In this document: piece after piece, positions 32,514-35,399 of the stretch
How positions within the stretch are numbered: position 1 is the first letter of the stretch
Layout: each line of letters starts with the position of its first letter
Assembly (NCBI GenBank): GCA_027484425.1
Contig: JAIXSZ010000032.1
Coordinates: forward strand, 1-35,399
DNA from: Sphingobacteriales bacterium
Lineage (GTDB): Bacteria; Bacteroidota; Bacteroidia; Chitinophagales; Chitinophagaceae
DNA length: 35,399 nt
Reading direction: 5' to 3'
Notes under the pieces: generated by a model
What the model saw: the letters and a program-made list of their open reading frames with translations, nothing else
What the model was told of the DNA's origin: nothing
Databases searched by the model: none
Position numbers and translations under genes: made by a program

Positions 32514-35399
32514 ATGAAGCGTTTTTTACAAACCAGTCTATTTGTTTTATGCAGTTCACTTATAAGTTTAGTGAGCTACGGCCAGACGACTGCTAGTTAT
32601 TTTTATTCAGTACTTAGCGGCACATACACCAGTATTGCGTCCACAGGGACTGTTATAGGCGGATTAGGTGCTGCGGTACTAGATGTTACTATAACCAGTA
32701 TTCCTATTGGTTTTACATTCAACTATTGTGGTACAAATTATACGCAGCTTTCTGCATGTAATCATGGTTGGCAATCCTTGTCTAATGCTGCAGGCACTCC
32801 ATTTGTTAATATTCCTGGTAATATACCAGGGTTAGGAACCTTAGTTCCGGTGTGGGGAGATATGACAGGTGGCGGTAGTACTGCTTACAGAGAGACATCT
32901 GGCACAGCACCTAACAGAGTTTTCACTATTCAGTACACCAATTGGGCATTGAATGGTGGTTTTTGGACTTCAGGTTCTGGTAATATGAATTTTCAGGTGA
33001 AGCTGTATGAAACAACTAATGTTATAGAGTTTTGGTACGGGTCGAGTACACTTACTGGATACAATGGTACAACAGCAGGTACACCAGCTACTATTGGCAT
33101 TACAAATGGCACAACAGATTACAAAACAGTAAATTATACTCCACCAGGTTATGCAACGGCAACCGTAGGTACTTGGTTTACTAATCACACTGCTTTGCCT
33201 GGTGTAAATACTATTCTGAGGTGGTCTCCATGTCCTGTAACAGTAGCACCAACCAATACTGGTCCAGTGTGCCCAGGAAATCCTATAACATTAAATGGAG
33301 GTGTAGGTGGAGGTGGCAGCATATACACATGGACTGGTCCTGGAGGGTTTACGTCTACTCTACTCAATCCTGTTTTGCCTTCTGTGACTACAACTACAAC
33401 TGGAACATACACATTAGTAGCATCTAACGGTACTTGCTCAATGAGCGGAACGACAGTAGTTAGCCTTAATCCTGTTCCTGCTACACCCATTATAACACCG
33501 TCTGCACCCAGTGTTTGTAATGGGAGTATTACTGCATTATCCTCTTCTGCCGCTGCTACATGGTCTCCTACGACCAACTTGTTTACCAATGCAGCAGCAA
33601 CTATTCCTTATACAGGGGGAGCAGCTACTACAGTCTATTTCCAGACATCTAGTGTTACTACTGTACCTACAACATTTACCTACACAGCTACAGTCACTAA
33701 TGCCACAGGTTGTACGGCATCAGCTACAGCTACGGTCACTGTCAATCCTTCTGTAGCGTCTATAACTGGAGCTCTTTCTGTGTGTACAGGTTACAACACT
33801 ACTTTGTCCAGTTCCAGTGCGGGTGGTACATGGAGTTCTGCATTCCCCACCATTGCATCTGTGGGTCTTACTACCGGTGTAGTCACGGGTAATTCACCTG
33901 GTACGGTTAGTATATTTTACACTGTTGCTGGCTGTAGTTCGGTAGCAGTTGTTACAGTAACACCTACACCTACTGCAATAACAGGTAATAACGTAGTATG
34001 TCTTACTGGTGCCACTACTACGCTCAATTGTACCCCTGCGGGTGGTACATGGAGTAGCTCAGCTACAGGTATAGCTACTATTTCGCCTACAGGTATCGTT
34101 ACAGGTATTGCACTAGGTACAACCACTATTACCTATGATATGGGCAGTGGTTGTTTTGTTACGCGCACCGTATCAGTCAATCCCTTCCCTGCACCTATCA
34201 CAGGTTCACCATCATTATGTATCGGTGCCACTACATTGCTGAGCAGTGCCACCCCTGGTGGTTTCTGGACGAGCGTACCTACAACGGTTGCATCAGTTGG
34301 TATCACCAGCGGTGTGGTATCGGGTATTACCTTGGGTACAGCCACCATCTCTTATTCAGTCAATAGCTGCCGTGTTACAACTACGGTGAGTGTCATATCA
34401 GCAGCTGGTCCTATTGTAGGACCTACAACAGTATGTCCAGGATCTACCATTACGCTCACCAACATTACAGGTGGTGGTTCATGGAGTAGCAGTGCACCAG
34501 GTGTAGCCGCTATAGGTTCGTCTACTGGAGTTGTTACTGGAGTAACCCCAGGTACCGCTACTATTACTTACGCAGTTAGCGCAGGCTGTACCACATCAAC
34601 GGTTATTACAGTTACGGCAGCCCCTGCCGCTATTGCAGGTACTACCTCAGCGTGTCAGGGACTTACAGCTACATTGACGCATCCATCTGCAGGTGGTACA
34701 TGGAGCAGCAGCAATCCAGCTATAGCCTCAATAGGCTTGGGCACGGGTGTGGTAACAGCAGTATCAGCCACACCAGCACCGGGAACAGCAACCATCACTT
34801 ATACTACAGCCGCAGGTTGTATTACTACTACTACATTTACCGTACTCCCCCTTCCAGCCCCCATCACAGGTCTGTTAACTTTCTGCGCAGGCGTAACAAG
34901 TACACTCAGCAGTGCCACTCCTGGTGGAGCATGGACGAGTGGCAACCCAGTTGTGGCCTCTATCGTATCAGGTACAGGTGTAGCCACGGGCAATACCGCA
35001 GGCACCGCAGGTATCACCTACACCTCAGCAGGCGGCTGTATAACCACAGCAGTAGTAACGGTAACACCGGTTCCTACCGCTATCACGGGCACTGCCACGG
35101 TATGCGTGGGCAGCACTACCACACTTAGCACTACCACCAGCCCAGTAGCGTGGAGCAGCTCTAACACAGCAGTTGCCACAGTATCGGGTACAGGAGTAGT
35201 AACCGGTATCACCCCTGGCACAGCCACTATTACGGCAGCCTCAGTGGGCGGTTGCACTACCACTAGAGTGGTAACAGTAACACCCACACCAGCAGCCATA
35301 ACTGGTAGTCTCACCTTATGCGTAGGCCTTACTACCACCCTCAGCAGTACCACTACAGGTGGTACCTGGTCGGTAACCCCTACAACAGTAGCCTCTTTA
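32514..35399 (+). CDS. Giant exported BIG2-repeat protein (5' part, cut by window end)
   Basis: An uninterrupted frame of 962 codons runs from the ATG at 32514 to the window edge. The signal peptide ends at about residue 24 (SLVSYGQ). Residues 25-240 form a beta-rich head (FNYCGTNYTQLSACNHGW, VWGDMTGGGSTAYRE, RVFTIQYTNWAL, VKLYETTNVIEFWYG), similar to domains at the start of Bacteroidota gliding-associated proteins. One PKD/Ig module (PVCPGNPITL...YTWTGPGGF...GTYTLVA) and one other Ig module follow. From about residue 412 there are tandem BIG2-like modules of 72-76 residues (ITGxxxxCxGxTTTLSS...GGTWSSS...TGVVTG...GTATITY...GCxTTxVTVxPxP): seven complete and an eighth cut. A T9SS sorting domain is expected past the edge but not seen. 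It should be a long surface-exposed protein. Confidence 0.88.
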   Translation, partial: MKRFLQTSLFVLCSSLISLVSYGQTTASYFYSVLSGTYTSIASTGTVIGGLGAAVLDVTITSIPIGFTFNYCGTNYTQLSACNHGWQSLSNAAGTPFVNIPGNIPGLGTLVPVWGDMTGGGSTAYRETSGTAPNRVFTIQYTNWALNGGFWTSGSGNMNFQVKLYETTNVIEFWYGSSTLTGYNGTTAGTPATIGITNGTTDYKTVNYTPPGYATATVGTWFTNHTALPGVNTILRWSPCPVTVAPTNTGPVCPGNPITLNGGVGGGGSIYTWTGPGGFTSTLLNPVLPSVTTTTTGTYTLVASNGTCSMSGTTVVSLNPVPATPIITPSAPSVCNGSITALSSSAAATWSPTTNLFTNAAATIPYTGGAATTVYFQTSSVTTVPTTFTYTATVTNATGCTASATATVTVNPSVASITGALSVCTGYNTTLSSSSAGGTWSSAFPTIASVGLTTGVVTGNSPGTVSIFYTVAGCSSVAVVTVTPTPTAITGNNVVCLTGATTTLNCTPAGGTWSSSATGIATISPTGIVTGIALGTTTITYDMGSGCFVTRTVSVNPFPAPITGSPSLCIGATTLLSSATPGGFWTSVPTTVASVGITSGVVSGITLGTATISYSVNSCRVTTTVSVISAAGPIVGPTTVCPGSTITLTNITGGGSWSSSAPGVAAIGSSTGVVTGVTPGTATITYAVSAGCTTSTVITVTAAPAAIAGTTSACQGLTATLTHPSAGGTWSSSNPAIASIGLGTGVVTAVSATPAPGTATITYTTAAGCITTTTFTVLPLPAPITGLLTFCAGVTSTLSSATPGGAWTSGNPVVASIVSGTGVATGNTAGTAGITYTSAGGCITTAVVTVTPVPTAITGTATVCVGSTTTLSTTTSPVAWSSSNTAVATVSGTGVVTGITPGTATITAASVGGCTTTRVVTVTPTPAAITGSLTLCVGLTTTLSSTTTGGTWSVTPTTVASL
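33757..35399 (+). repeat. Tandem array of BIG2-like coding repeats
   Basis: The ATAACTGG/ATCACAGG start of each module recurs near 33757, 33972, 34191, 34408, 34627, 34855, 35077 and 35293, spaced 215-228 bases. Repeats share blocks such as GGTGGTACATGGAG, but they differ by many substitutions and small length changes, so the array is old or under length-varying selection. The last 1 kb uses more C-ending codons than earlier genes in the window. Confidence 0.8.

Noticed and set aside
34652-35128. 158-codon plus-strand frame in the BIG2 repeat region
   Set aside because: It is the +1-shifted reading of the long repeat protein; Ser/Tyr/His/Arg-rich product with no domain.
33757-35399. Regular 215-228 base repeats considered as a CRISPR-like or satellite array
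   Set aside because: The repeats are divergent, in frame and encode BIG2-like modules; there are no short identical repeats with unique spacers.

Overview
The window is 35.4 kb of bacterial chromosome from a member of the Bacteroidota, most likely the Chitinophagales/Chitinophagaceae side of the phylum; genus cannot be told. The reasons are several type IX secretion (T9SS) cargo proteins with type A or gliding-motility-associated (type B) C-terminal domains, Bacteroidota-type promoters (TAnnTTTG -7 box), near absence of Shine-Dalgarno sites, many signal peptides ending in AQ, and Bacteroidota-specific families such as sensor-less BlaR1 proteins and an ECF sigma factor followed by a membrane/beta-barrel protein. 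No rRNA, tRNA, CRISPR array, transposase or phage gene was seen.

Layout. 1-475: tail of an unidentified gene, then structured intergenic DNA. 476-4624, minus strand: a GT-C-like membrane protein, a cytochrome c lipoprotein, a BlaR1-like M56 peptidase and a BlaI-like repressor whose promoter carries two clear operators. This block lies between two direct copies of an intergenic repeat (about 381-460 and 4773-4850). 5025-6833: typA/bipA behind a leader with a terminator-like hairpin. 7058-14312: two tandem giant secreted proteins with different heads and a shared C-terminal stalk and sorting domain. 14448-17429: OsmC protein, GyrI-like protein, two small exported proteins and a DtxR/MntR regulator. 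17483-18373: a type A T9SS cargo protein.

18677-22299 is the most interesting unit: an ECF sigma factor followed 11 bases later by a 1018-residue protein with a short cytoplasmic N-terminal motif, one inner-membrane helix, a linker of about 690 residues rich in Lys/Ala/Thr with no Cys, and a C-terminal outer-membrane beta-barrel. This is the architecture expected of a dual-membrane-spanning anti-sigma factor. It is followed by a lipoprotein, an S8 protease with T9SS signal and an FAD oxidoreductase (22555-26142).

26164-32221 is mostly housekeeping: alanine dehydrogenase with a TerB-like partner, sigma-54 (rpoN), an MmcQ/YjbR protein, an exported MORN-repeat protein, a small beta-barrel protein and a DnaJ/CbpA-type chaperone. 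From 32514 to the window edge runs the 5' part of a giant exported protein with at least seven complete BIG2-like repeats, cut off in the eighth.

Taken together the window is dominated by cell-surface and envelope biology: secreted adhesin-like proteins, an envelope-to-cytoplasm signalling pair, a membrane-protease/repressor pair, and a few conserved core genes. Start sites were moved from upstream TTG codons to internal ATG codons where a promoter box or family alignment decided it.
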